In this document: positions 7,356 through 15,296 of the stretch, in pieces | Position numbering within the stretch: position 1 is the stretch's first letter | How the letters are laid out: every line of letters starts with the position of its first letter | Origin: Acidimicrobiia bacterium | Lineage (GTDB): Bacteria; Actinomycetota; Acidimicrobiia; Spongiisociales; UBA5794 | NCBI GenBank assembly: GCA_003235475.1 | Contig: QJWC01000068.1 | Span: 1 to 52,042 of the forward strand | DNA length: 52,042 bases | Direction of reading: 5' to 3' | Notes under the pieces: model-generated | Seen by the model: the letters and a program-made list of their open reading frames with translations, nothing else | Databases searched by the model: none | What the model was told of the DNA's origin: nothing | Position numbers and translations under genes: made by a program

Positions 7356-7362
7356 GGATGGA

Positions 7363-7368
7363 ACCCTA
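7363..7368 (-). promoter_or_regulatory. -10 element of lepB, leaderless type
   Basis: TAGGGT 7 nt before the GTG start of lepB; no ribosome site. Confidence 0.5.
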
Positions 7369-7376
7369 CCGGTGGG

Positions 7377-8072
7377 TCACGTGAACCCTGCGATCGAATC
7401 CGGGTCATTTGCAGCACCGCCGAGGTAGTCGTGCCACAGCATCCTCGCGGCGACGGAGCGCCACGGCGCCCACGGTTCGGCAAGCCTGGCAGCGGTATCC
7501 GTATCGGGCACCGCGTCCAACTCGAGCACCTTCGCCATCGCGACGTGGAGCGCACGGTCTCCCGACGGCCACACATCGGCCTCACCGATCACGAAGAGCC
7601 TGAAGCACGCTGTCGTCCACGGGCCGACACCCCTCATCGCGAGCAGGCGCGTCTCCGCGGTGGACGGGTCCGCGGCGATCGCGTCGAAGCCCACCGTTCC
7701 CGCAAGCACATCGTCGGCGATCCCCCGGATGTAGGACGTCTTCTGGCGCGAGAACCCGTCCTCGCGTAGCTGCGCGTCGGTGAGCGAAAGGATTGCGGCT
7801 GGCTCGACAACTCCGATGCGCGTTTCGAGTTTCGAGAACGCGGCGTTCGCAGAAGCCAGCGAGACCTGCTGTTCGAGGATGAAGCGCACCATCGTCGCGA
7901 AGGTGGGTTCACGACGCCACATCGGTGGTACTCCGTTGGCCTCGTACAACTCGGCGAACACTTCGTGTTCCGCAGCGAGGGCCCCTGCACCTGCGGAGAG
8001 GTCATCGATCGTCGAAAGCAGAACGGCCGACCCTCGCGGATCGGCCGAACCAACATGGGATCTGGGACTCAT
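7377..8072 (-). CDS. AlkA-type DNA-3-methyladenine glycosylase (HhH-GPD), 231 aa
   Basis: A base-excision repair glycosylase that removes alkylated bases. The alpha-helical core carries FILEQQVSLASANAAFSKL near residue 68 and a helix-hairpin-helix LLAMRGVGPWTTACFRL, followed by DVWPSGDRALHVAMAKVL with the catalytic aspartate (SGD). There is no lysine at the position used by bifunctional members and no iron-sulfur cysteine set, so it should be a monofunctional AlkA-like enzyme. It lies 11 nt after rplS on the same strand, with GGTGGA just before the ATG, so it is probably read from the trmD-rplS transcript. This is an unusual place, since lepB normally follows rplS. Confidence 0.88.
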   Translation of the reverse strand: MSPRSHVGSADPRGSAVLLSTIDDLSAGAGALAAEHEVFAELYEANGVPPMWRREPTFATMVRFILEQQVSLASANAAFSKLETRIGVVEPAAILSLTDAQLREDGFSRQKTSYIRGIADDVLAGTVGFDAIAADPSTAETRLLAMRGVGPWTTACFRLFVIGEADVWPSGDRALHVAMAKVLELDAVPDTDTAARLAEPWAPWRSVAARMLWHDYLGGAANDPDSIAGFT

Positions 8073-8083
8073 TCCACCGGCGG

Positions 8084-8431
8084 TCAGTCGCGCTTCTCCT
8101 TGATTCGCGTCGCCTTGCCGACACGATCGCGGAGGTAATACAGCTTGGCCCGGCGGACGTCCCCCCTGCGCACGACCTCGATCGACTGGAGGATCGGCGA
8201 ATGGACAGGGAAGATGCGCTCGACGCCCACGCCGAAGCTCAGCTTTCGGACGGTGAAGGTCGCTCGTGCGCCATGGCCGCCACTGCGGCCGATGACGACG
8301 CCTTCGAACGCCTGGACCCGCTCACGGCCGCCTTCGAGGACGCGCACGTTCACACGCACCGTATCGCCCGGCGAGAATTCCGGGATGTCGTCGCGCAGCT
8401 GCGCGGCTTCGATCTGCTCGATCGTGTTCAC
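8084..8431 (-). CDS. rplS: 50S ribosomal protein L19, 115 aa
   Basis: L19 lies at the subunit interface of the ribosome. The sequence runs [59 protein letters not shown] and [20 protein letters not shown], all typical. The start is GTG at 8431 because GGAGG lies 6 nt upstream; the open frame extends further but that part does not match the family. It follows trmD by 77 nt, the normal arrangement. Confidence 0.97.
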   Translation of the reverse strand: MNTIEQIEAAQLRDDIPEFSPGDTVRVNVRVLEGGRERVQAFEGVVIGRSGGHGARATFTVRKLSFGVGVERIFPVHSPILQSIEVVRRGDVRRAKLYYLRDRVGKATRIKEKRD

Positions 8432-8508
8432 GGGTTCCTCCAAGAAAACAAGATCCGACGGCATACACCGATGCCTGGATGCGGACGGAAGTGTATCGAA
8501 CGGGTTTG

Positions 8509-9198
8509 CTAATCGTCGCTGGCAATGCCGTCGTCGCCGGGGAGGAGATCGGGCCGGACCGCAACGGTCCGCGCACGGCGCTGTTCGGCTCGCCACTCCT
8601 CGATCCGGGCGTGGTCGCCCGAGAGGAGGACCTCAGGCACGTCCCATCCTCTGAACGACGCCGGGCGCGTGTACTGGGGTTCCTCGAGGAGCCCCTGCCT
8701 GAAGCTCTCGGTCTCGATCGAGACTGGGTTGCCGACGACACCCGGCAGCAGACGCGTGACCCCCTCGATGACCGCGAGGGCCGCGACTTCTCCCCCGAGC
8801 ATCACGAAGTCGCCGACCGACACCTCCTCATCAACCATGTGCTCGGCGATGCGGTGATCCACACCTTCGTAGCGGCCGCACACGAGCGTGACTTCATCCA
8901 TCTTTGCCAGCCGATCGATCGCGTGCTGGTCGAGCGGCGTGCCAGCCGCCGCGAACAGCACACGGTGCGTGTGCATGAGCGCGTCGAGCGTCTTCGCGAG
9001 CGGCTCGACCATCATCACCATCCCTGCTCCACCGCCATAGGGGGCGTCGTCCACAGAACGGTGGACATCGGTCGTTCGATCACGCGGGTCGTGGAACTCG
9101 ACGACGAGATCGCCCGACTCGATTGCCTTGCCGACGAGCGACACGGCGAGGGCGGACTCGAAGAACTCAGGAAAGATCGTGACGATGTGGATCTTCAT
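8509..9198 (-). CDS. trmD: tRNA (guanine-N1)-methyltransferase TrmD, 229 aa
   Basis: Methylates G37 of tRNAs with SAM, preventing frameshifts. The trefoil-knot SPOUT fold is marked by [13 protein letters not shown] at the start, [24 protein letters not shown], and the knot segment [23 protein letters not shown]. In the knot the usual LTGGE is changed to LGGE with a Met before it. The C-terminal domain includes [21 protein letters not shown], which binds the anticodon. Length is normal. It lies 5 nt after a TetR gene, not after rimM, which is over 10 kb away; this split is the oddity here. Confidence 0.97.
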   Translation of the reverse strand: MKIHIVTIFPEFFESALAVSLVGKAIESGDLVVEFHDPRDRTTDVHRSVDDAPYGGGAGMVMMVEPLAKTLDALMHTHRVLFAAAGTPLDQHAIDRLAKMDEVTLVCGRYEGVDHRIAEHMVDEEVSVGDFVMLGGEVAALAVIEGVTRLLPGVVGNPVSIETESFRQGLLEEPQYTRPASFRGWDVPEVLLSGDHARIEEWRAEQRRARTVAVRPDLLPGDDGIASDD

Positions 9199-9203
9199 CG
9201 AGG

Positions 9204-9797
9204 TCAGGTCTCGGGACGGAGCGCGGCGACGAGCATGTCCGCGGTGTACCTCGCCGTCGCTTCCGCGTGCTTCGACGGATCGGCCGAATCCATGACGACC
9301 TTGCCGCCCATCATGATGATGCCCTCCATCATGCGCCCCGCGAGCTGTGGAGGAAAGCTCCTGAACGAGCCCTCTTCGACGCCTTCCCGATAGATCGCGG
9401 CGAACTCCCTCGCAAGCCCCGCGTGAGCCTCCGCGATGTCGCGTTGGGCCGCCGGCGAAAGACGCGGGACCTCAGTGTGGAGGATGAGGCCGATGTGGTC
9501 GGTCCCGACATACCGGACCATCTCGAACGCGAGCTGTCGCAGCCGCTCGACCGGCGGAAGGTCAGGATCGACGAGGCCGAGCAGCTCCTGTGATCGTGGC
9601 GGAAGATCCCTGCGCACGAGTTGGACGAGGAGGTCCTCCTTCGACCCGAAGTGCTCGTAGAAGGTCGTGCGACCGATCCCGACGGACGCCGTGATATCGG
9701 CGTGGGACATCGCCTCGTAGCCGATTTCGATGATGAGCTCTCGCGCTGCGTCGAGCATCGCGTCGCGCGTTGTCGCGGTGTGCGCACGTGTGGACAT
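9204..9797 (-). CDS. TetR-family transcriptional regulator, 197 aa
   Basis: The N-terminal DNA-binding domain (residues about 10-57) reads TRDAMLDAARELIIEIGYEAMSHADI, then the recognition helix IGRTTFYEHFGSKEDLLVQLV. The C-terminal ligand-binding part is all-helical and contains a methionine-rich helix (RMMEGIIMMGGKVVMDSAD). The ligand is unknown. The stop is 5 nt from the trmD start, so trmD may be partly read from this promoter. The cofGH pair lies 60 nt upstream on the same strand, so it could regulate F420 genes, itself, or something distant. A -10 hexamer precedes the ATG by 6 nt. Confidence 0.92.
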   Translation of the reverse strand: MSTRAHTATTRDAMLDAARELIIEIGYEAMSHADITASVGIGRTTFYEHFGSKEDLLVQLVRRDLPPRSQELLGLVDPDLPPVERLRQLAFEMVRYVGTDHIGLILHTEVPRLSPAAQRDIAEAHAGLAREFAAIYREGVEEGSFRSFPPQLAGRMMEGIIMMGGKVVMDSADPSKHAEATARYTADMLVAALRPET

Positions 9798-9803
9798 GAT
9801 GGC

Positions 9804-9809
9804 AGGGTA
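9804..9809 (-). promoter_or_regulatory. -10 element of the TetR gene, leaderless type
   Basis: TACCCT 6 nt before the ATG. It could also drive trmD, rplS and the AlkA gene. Confidence 0.5.
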
Positions 9810-9857
9810 CCGCCGAGGACATATGGCGCGTCGGACAAGGTGCCGATTTCGGCGGTG

Positions 9858-11726
9858 TCAGTCGATCGTGATGCCGGATTCGATCGGCTCGTAGACCGTG
9901 TTGCGACGCACCGGGTGTCGATCGAGGCCCAGGATCAACTCCCGGAAGTCCGTCGCTGTGACCTCGGTGCCATGTGAGGCTCCTGCCGCCCGTGAAATCG
10001 ACTCGTCCATGAGCGTCCCGCCCACATCGTTGCATCCGGCGCGCAGCAGCGCCTCCGCTCCGCCGAGTCCCAGCTTCACCCACGACGCCTGGATGTTGTC
10101 GATGAGGCCGATGAAAGCGATCCGCGCAACCGCGTGGACCAGGATCACCTCGTCCCACGTCGGGCCGGGCCGCGAATCGCCGCGAAGCCAGATGGGAGAG
10201 CCCATGTGCACGAACGGCAGCGGCACGAACTCAGTGAAGCCGCCGGTCCGTCGCTGGATGTCGCGGAGGACCTCGATGTGGTTCGCCCACGACACAGGGC
10301 CGTCCACGTGGCCGAACATCATCGTCGAGGTGGTGCGTATACCGAGCTCGTGCGCGGTCATCATGACCTCGGCCCACTGACTCGTCCGGATCTTGTCCGG
10401 ACACAGCGTGAGGCGCACATCGTCATCGAGGATCTCGGCGGCCGTGCCGGGAAGGGTTCCGAGTCCTGCTTCCTTGAGCTCAGCGAGGAGATCCCTGATC
10501 GTGCGGCCGCTCGTCTCGGCGCCCTGCCACACCTCGAGTGGCGTAAAGCCATGGATGTGCATTCCCGGCACGGTGGCCTTGATCGCCGTGACCACGTCGA
10601 GATAGAAGTCGCCTGTGAAGTCGGGGTGGATTCCTCCCTGGAGGCACACCTCCGTCGCGCCGCGATCCCAAGCCTCGACGCTGCGGTCGACGACCTCCTC
10701 GATGGACATGAGGTACGGCTTCCCCCTCAGGTCGAGCGATCGGGGTCCCTTCGAGAAGGCGCAGAACCCGCACTTGAAGTAGCACTGGTTCGTGTAGTTG
10801 ATGTTGCGGTTGACGATGAAGGTGACATCGTCGCCCGCGATCGTGCGGCGGATCATGTCCGCCGTGTCGGCGATCGCCTCGACGTCCGTGCCGTGCGCAC
10901 CGAACAGCACCTCCACCTCGTCGCGGGTCGGTGCGGTGCCAGCGATCGCACGATCGAGTATCGGGCGAATCCCCGGAGAGGCATCTTCGATGGAACCCCG
11001 TGGCGCCGAGCGCCACGCGTCGTCGCCCCACTGGCCAGACGGCCTGAGGTCGATCGGTGGCTCGAGCTCCTTGCCGGGCGCCCATTCGGTTCGAGGCCTT
11101 GCCCAACCCGAACCGTCGACCTGGTTGAGCCAGGCGGAAAACGCGCCAGCCTCGAGTTCCTCGCGAACGTCGTCGTAGCCGAGCCCCAACGGGAAAGCCG
11201 TGCGCTCGGCGAGTTGCCGATCCCCGAGTGCATCCCGCAGCGATCCGATCAGGTCGGAGTTCCAAGCGCGGAGGACGAGATCGCTCGCACCCGCTCCAAC
11301 GGCGCGGAGCGCGTCGTCGACCGTGTCGACGAGCACCGAGACCTCGACCTGCAGGCCCGGACGATCGACGAGCGCGGCAGCTTCCTCAACCGTGCTCCTG
11401 CCCGTCCTCAGGTAGGCGGCCCTCGTGAACGCAAGCGCGTCCAGCACATCCATCGGCGTGCCCTCATGGACCACTGTTACACGCCAACCTGCCGTGCGGC
11501 CTTTCCGGAGGGAGCCGACCGCGTCCGGCGTGACGATGTACGCAGGCGAAGGGGATTCGGCGTCACGGGCGATGATGAGGATGCCCGCCCTCTGCGCGGC
11601 CTCGTGGTCGGCCGCCGACGGCGAACCCATCTCAGCCGCAAGCGTGCCTTCCTTCCTCCGTGTCGAGGCCCATACCTCGTTGATCGCGTCGACGGGACGG
11701 ACTTGGAGGAACGTGATCGGCTTCAT
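9858..11726 (-). CDS. cofH: 7,8-didemethyl-8-hydroxy-5-deazariboflavin synthase subunit CofH with N-terminal extension, 622 aa
   Basis: CofH is the radical SAM enzyme that joins tyrosine-derived material to the pyrimidine precursor of coenzyme F420. The radical SAM part occupies about residues 250-622: IVNRNINYTNQCYFKCGFCAF gives the CxxxCxxC cluster, followed by EVCLQGGIHPDF, HIHGFTPLEVW, AGLGTLPGTAAEILDD, and near the end GGAEALLRAGCNDVGGTLMDE. About 225 residues precede it, with stretches such as AGILIIARD and VSVLVDTVDDALRAVGAGASDLVLRAW. These suggest a TIM-barrel, perhaps luciferase-like, domain not found in ordinary CofH. Start overlaps the cofG stop by ATGA. In mycobacteria CofG and CofH are fused as FbiC; here they are separate genes. 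Confidence 0.93.
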   Translation of the reverse strand: MKPITFLQVRPVDAINEVWASTRRKEGTLAAEMGSPSAADHEAAQRAGILIIARDAESPSPAYIVTPDAVGSLRKGRTAGWRVTVVHEGTPMDVLDALAFTRAAYLRTGRSTVEEAAALVDRPGLQVEVSVLVDTVDDALRAVGAGASDLVLRAWNSDLIGSLRDALGDRQLAERTAFPLGLGYDDVREELEAGAFSAWLNQVDGSGWARPRTEWAPGKELEPPIDLRPSGQWGDDAWRSAPRGSIEDASPGIRPILDRAIAGTAPTRDEVEVLFGAHGTDVEAIADTADMIRRTIAGDDVTFIVNRNINYTNQCYFKCGFCAFSKGPRSLDLRGKPYLMSIEEVVDRSVEAWDRGATEVCLQGGIHPDFTGDFYLDVVTAIKATVPGMHIHGFTPLEVWQGAETSGRTIRDLLAELKEAGLGTLPGTAAEILDDDVRLTLCPDKIRTSQWAEVMMTAHELGIRTTSTMMFGHVDGPVSWANHIEVLRDIQRRTGGFTEFVPLPFVHMGSPIWLRGDSRPGPTWDEVILVHAVARIAFIGLIDNIQASWVKLGLGGAEALLRAGCNDVGGTLMDESISRAAGASHGTEVTATDFRELILGLDRHPVRRNTVYEPIESGITID

Positions 11727-12859
11727 CGCGCAGCGACCGGTTCGATCAGCGCGTACCCGGAGTCATCGGTCCGCGCAGCGATGTCGCCGAGCAGGGTTGG
11801 GGCGATCCACCGGTCGTCGATGTATTCGGGGTACACGGGCATACGAGGACGCAGCGTAAAGCCCGCTGCTTCGGTGACGGCCCTGAGTCGATCGAGATGC
11901 GGCCACGGCGCTTCGGGGTTGACCCAGTCGATCGTCACAGGGCTCACGCCGCCCCAGTCGTTGATTCCTGCGTCGAGGTAGACCTCGAACGAATCAGTGA
12001 GGTTTGGCGGCACCTGGACATTCGCCTCGGCGCCGAGGATCCATCGAGCCGCGGCGACCACCTTCACGAAGTACGGGACCCCGGGCTCGGGATGCCTGCG
12101 CATGCGCGTATCCGCCTTCGCCCTGAAGTTCTGGATGATGAACTCCTGGAGATGCCCATGGAGGCGTTGAAGGTCACCAAGCGCGAAGAGGCTGTCGACC
12201 ACCTCCTCATTGGTCTCGCCAATGCCCACGAGGATGCCAGTCGTGAACGGCACCCGCTCGGCCGCGGCAGCGGCGATCGTGCCGACCCGTGCCGCCGGAT
12301 CCTTGTCGGGGCAGTTGTGGTGCGGCATCCCCGGCTCCATGAGGCGCGGCGAGATGTTCTCGAGCATGAGGCCCATCGACGGGTTGGTCTCTCGCAGCGA
12401 GCGCATGTCGGCGGCCGACATGATGCCGGGATTGGCATGGGGAAAGAGCCCGGTCTCGTCCCGAATGAGCGATGACATCTTCGCCACGTACTCGAGCGTC
12501 GTCGTGCAACCTTGCGCTTCGAGGAACCGCTCGGCCTGCGGCCACTTGTCCTCCGGGCGGTCACCCAACGTCAACAACGCTTCCGTGCACCCGTGGGCGT
12601 CGCCCGCCGTGACGATGGCGAGCACATCTTCCGGGGTGAGGTATTGCCCGCCAGCACCCGGGGGTTTGACGAACGTGCAGTAGGTACACGTATCGCGGCA
12701 AAGCGTCGTGATCGGCACGAACACCTTGCGCGAGTACGTGACGACACGGCCGCGGCCCTCATCGCGGAGTCGACGCGCCTCCTCGAGCAGCGGAGCAGCG
12801 TCGGCGCGACCGTCGAGCACCGCAATGGCATGGTCTCGATCAGGTGCGGTCAGTGGCAT
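11723..12859 (-). CDS. cofG: 7,8-didemethyl-8-hydroxy-5-deazariboflavin synthase subunit CofG, 378 aa
   Basis: The radical SAM partner of CofH in making the deazaflavin FO, the chromophore of F420. VTYSRKVFVPITTLCRDTC starts the cluster motif C-x3-C-x2-C (CRDTCTYC). Further family marks are ALLTLGDRPEDKWP, GLFPHANPG, LGLMLENISPRL-like SMGLMLENIS, TGILVGIGET, QEFIIQNFRAK and INDWGGVSPVT. Length is as expected for a stand-alone CofG. It is first in the cofG-cofH operon, with a -10 hexamer 6 nt before the ATG. Other F420 genes (fbiA, fbiB, cofC) are not in the window. Confidence 0.96.
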   Translation of the reverse strand: MPLTAPDRDHAIAVLDGRADAAPLLEEARRLRDEGRGRVVTYSRKVFVPITTLCRDTCTYCTFVKPPGAGGQYLTPEDVLAIVTAGDAHGCTEALLTLGDRPEDKWPQAERFLEAQGCTTTLEYVAKMSSLIRDETGLFPHANPGIMSAADMRSLRETNPSMGLMLENISPRLMEPGMPHHNCPDKDPAARVGTIAAAAAERVPFTTGILVGIGETNEEVVDSLFALGDLQRLHGHLQEFIIQNFRAKADTRMRRHPEPGVPYFVKVVAAARWILGAEANVQVPPNLTDSFEVYLDAGINDWGGVSPVTIDWVNPEAPWPHLDRLRAVTEAAGFTLRPRMPVYPEYIDDRWIAPTLLGDIAARTDDSGYALIEPVAAR

Positions 12860-12865
12860 GCCGAG

Positions 12866-12871
12866 ACGCTA
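12866..12871 (-). promoter_or_regulatory. -10 element of cofGH, leaderless type
   Basis: TAGCGT 6 nt before the cofG ATG; no ribosome site. Confidence 0.5.
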
Positions 12872-12897
12872 TCAGCGAATCGACCCGACGGCGACAG

Positions 12898-14319
12898 CTA
12901 CGACGTCGGGTCGAACGCGAACTCGTCCCCGTCGTCGAGGTGGGAATGCACCGAGGGAATGTCGTCGTTGGCCGGCGCGACGTCTTCGGACGGATCGTCC
13001 GGAATACCCTCTGCGTCCGGAACATCGCGCTCCAGGTGCCGGAGGGTCGGAACCAGCCAACCTATCACGCCCATCGCGACGGTGGTCAATCCGAGCACGA
13101 CGAAGAGCGCCGCGTACCCCGATCCCTCCTCCCGGCCGGTGAAGATCGCCAGGAAATCGCTGAGGATGCTTTCACCACCCATCAACGGGACGAAGATCCC
13201 ATCGGCGATGGCACCGATGAACAGGAGGGCGACGGGATTGGTTGCCTGGGCGATCATGGCCCGCGCGGCGAAGACCTTCCCCTGGACGTCAGGCTCGACC
13301 TTGGCCATCCACAGCGACTGGCTCATCGCGGACGCATAGGGGACGACGAACATGCCGAGCCACAACGATCCGACGATCAGGAACACGTTCCGACTGCTCG
13401 CGATGAACACCATCATCGCGCCGAGGATCATCGTTGCGCCGAGGATCCGAGCGACACGGCCCGTATTCACCTTCCTCGCGGACGCAACGATCGAGCCCAC
13501 GAGCATGCCGGTTGCGCCGACGGAGAACACCGTGCCCATCGCCGCCTCAGAAGAGAACGAGAGCAGGTAAGCGATGAGGATCGGGCCGATGCCGCCGAGC
13601 ATGAGGTTGATGCCCGCAAAGACGGCGAGGAGGTACAGGAGGGGCCGTTTCCGCCAGATGTACCTGAACCCGAAGGCCGACTCCTGGAGCACCGATCCGC
13701 GGCTGGCGATGCCCTGCGCCGTCTGGGGCACGTTCGGGAACCTCACAAGAGCAAGCATGGCGACGGCGAAAAGGAAGGTGATCACGTCCACTGCGATCAG
13801 CCCGCCGACACCACCGACCGCGACCATCGACGCCCCGAGGACCGGCGCAAGCAGCTGCCCCGCCGCTTCGGACATCTGGATCATGCCGGAGGCTTGGGAG
13901 AAGCGGTCCTTCGGAACCAGCAAGGTCGTGGCTGCTTGATACGCGGGCCAGTGAAACGCTTCGAACACCGCGATCACCGCTGCGACGGTGACGAGCAACG
14001 GGAAGGAGATGGAATCGGTGAAGAAAGCGATGGCGATGACCACCGTCCCGAGACCAGCGAGAGAGTCCGCAGCGATCATCACGACGCGACGATCGACGCG
14101 ATCGACGACGACCCCGGCGATCGGCGACAAGAGGATCCGGGGCGCGTTCGCCGCGAGCATCATCATCGAGAGCTGCGTGACGGAACCCGTTTCGAGGTAC
14201 ACCCACACGCTCAATCCGAACCACGTGAGCGACGTGCCGATGATGGATACCAGCTGACCGGACCACACCACGAAGAAGGGCTTCATGGACGTTGCCGGAG
14301 ACTCTGCATGTATGACCAC
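12898..14319 (-). CDS. Major facilitator superfamily transporter (MFS_3/MefA-like), 473 aa
   Basis: A predicted 12-helix exporter. The first helix pair contains FFVVWSGQLVSIIGTSLTWFGLSVWVY, and the loop between helices 2 and 3 reads GVVVDRVDRRVVMI, matching the MFS cytoplasmic D-R-x-x-R-R motif. The middle region AFGFRYIWRKRPLLYLL is typical of MefA-like macrolide efflux and enterobactin-exporter relatives. A hydrophilic acidic tail of about 45 residues ends the protein. GTG at 14319 is chosen over the ATG at 14286 because AGGAGG copies lie 4-7 nt upstream. The substrate is unknown. It lies divergent from the lipoprotein gene and upstream of cofG. Confidence 0.88.
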   Translation of the reverse strand: MVIHAESPATSMKPFFVVWSGQLVSIIGTSLTWFGLSVWVYLETGSVTQLSMMMLAANAPRILLSPIAGVVVDRVDRRVVMIAADSLAGLGTVVIAIAFFTDSISFPLLVTVAAVIAVFEAFHWPAYQAATTLLVPKDRFSQASGMIQMSEAAGQLLAPVLGASMVAVGGVGGLIAVDVITFLFAVAMLALVRFPNVPQTAQGIASRGSVLQESAFGFRYIWRKRPLLYLLAVFAGINLMLGGIGPILIAYLLSFSSEAAMGTVFSVGATGMLVGSIVASARKVNTGRVARILGATMILGAMMVFIASSRNVFLIVGSLWLGMFVVPYASAMSQSLWMAKVEPDVQGKVFAARAMIAQATNPVALLFIGAIADGIFVPLMGGESILSDFLAIFTGREEGSGYAALFVVLGLTTVAMGVIGWLVPTLRHLERDVPDAEGIPDDPSEDVAPANDDIPSVHSHLDDGDEFAFDPTS

Positions 14320-14411
14320 GAGCCCTCCTCCTGCTCAGTTCGAGTTATTGTCGGGTTTTCCCGACCGTTTGTCAAGTAGGTGGGCAGCAGTCCGGCTTTC
14401 ACCTCCACGGG

Positions 14412-14417
14412 TACAGT
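14412..14417 (+). promoter_or_regulatory. -10 element of the lipoprotein gene, leaderless type
   Basis: TACAGT 7 nt before the ATG at 14425. Confidence 0.5.
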
Positions 14418-14424
14418 TCGCGGG

Positions 14425-15291
14425 ATGCGCTGGTGGATCACAATCGTCGTTGCGGGCCTCGTTGTCGGTGCGTGCAGCCCGGTGCGCGAGGCTGGCTCGT
14501 CGACAACGACCGGACCGGCGCCCGAGACGACCACGACCCAGCCACCTGCAGACGCCTGTCTCGGCGGTGACCTCCCATTCAAGTCCGAGGGCCTCATCGC
14601 TGCAGTCGGTGAAGCGGGTGCCGACGCCGCACGTATCTCCCAGATCAGGTGGGCAAGGGGAAGTGAGTGCGAGCGGGTCGTCGTGTCGTTCGTCGCAGAT
14701 TCGGGTTCGCCGGCCTCCTCGCTCGGACTCACCGGGGTGAGCATCCTGGCGTTCGCGGGAACCGTTCGAGTGGACCTCCCCCCTTCGATCACGGACACGG
14801 CAATCGCCGACATGCTGACCGACGGTGAGCTCGTCGATCGCACCTATGTCATCCGCGATGGCGAGGGTGAGTTGTCGATCGACATCCACGGTGCGGGCGG
14901 CGTCCCGATCGCGGCTCGCGCGGTTTTGACCTCCTCGCCGGCGACGCTGGTCATCGACTTCGCGAGGGCGCCCGATCAGGCCGATCCCATCGGGGCAGCG
15001 ACGAGCGACACCGCCGTCATCGTCTCACCCACAGGAGGCGAGGCCCTCTACCCGTTCATCATCGAATCGTACGCGCAGCCCGGCCTCGACGCCGTGCGCC
15101 TGCAGATCGAGGTTGACGGGGCCATCGTGGAGGATCGGGCGATCGCGCTTCCGGGTTACGCCTCGGCATGGCAACGGTTCACTGCCCAGATCGAGGACGG
15201 CCCTTCCGGAGCGGCAACGATCTTTTCCGGCACGGCAGACGCGAACGGGCGTCCGCTCGCAGGCGCACGTGTGAGCGTGCTCCTGCCATAG
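14425..15291 (+). CDS. Secreted lipoprotein with AMIN-like and Gmad2-like domains, 288 aa
   Basis: The signal peptide MRWWITIVVAGLVVGAC ends in a lipobox (V-V-G-A-C), so Cys17 should carry lipid. A low-complexity Thr/Ser/Pro linker follows (STTTGPAPETTTTQPP). The middle domain, about residues 50-180, has the shape of an AMIN-like fold: CERVVVSFVAD, VRVDLPPS, TYVIRDGEGELSIDIH, SPATLVIDFA. The last 95 residues begin AVIVSPTGGEALYPFIIESYA and end in GRPLAGARVSVLLP, like the immunoglobulin-type Gmad2 domain of cell-wall-associated lipoproteins. Domain naming is by eye. It probably sits on the outer face of the membrane, but its ligand is unknown. It is convergent with icmF, with only 5 nt between stops. 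Confidence 0.75.
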   Translation: MRWWITIVVAGLVVGACSPVREAGSSTTTGPAPETTTTQPPADACLGGDLPFKSEGLIAAVGEAGADAARISQIRWARGSECERVVVSFVADSGSPASSLGLTGVSILAFAGTVRVDLPPSITDTAIADMLTDGELVDRTYVIRDGEGELSIDIHGAGGVPIAARAVLTSSPATLVIDFARAPDQADPIGAATSDTAVIVSPTGGEALYPFIIESYAQPGLDAVRLQIEVDGAIVEDRAIALPGYASAWQRFTAQIEDGPSGAATIFSGTADANGRPLAGARVSVLLP

Positions 15292-15296
15292 GGCAG

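Noticed and set aside
10134-11981. 615-codon plus-strand frame opposite cofH
   Set aside because: Composition is that of an antisense frame and no motif is visible; cofH is certain.
12844-14379. Long plus-strand frame of 511 codons opposite the MFS gene
   Set aside because: His/Asp/Arg-rich composition typical of the antisense strand of a G+C-rich gene; the minus-strand frame is a clear membrane transporter.
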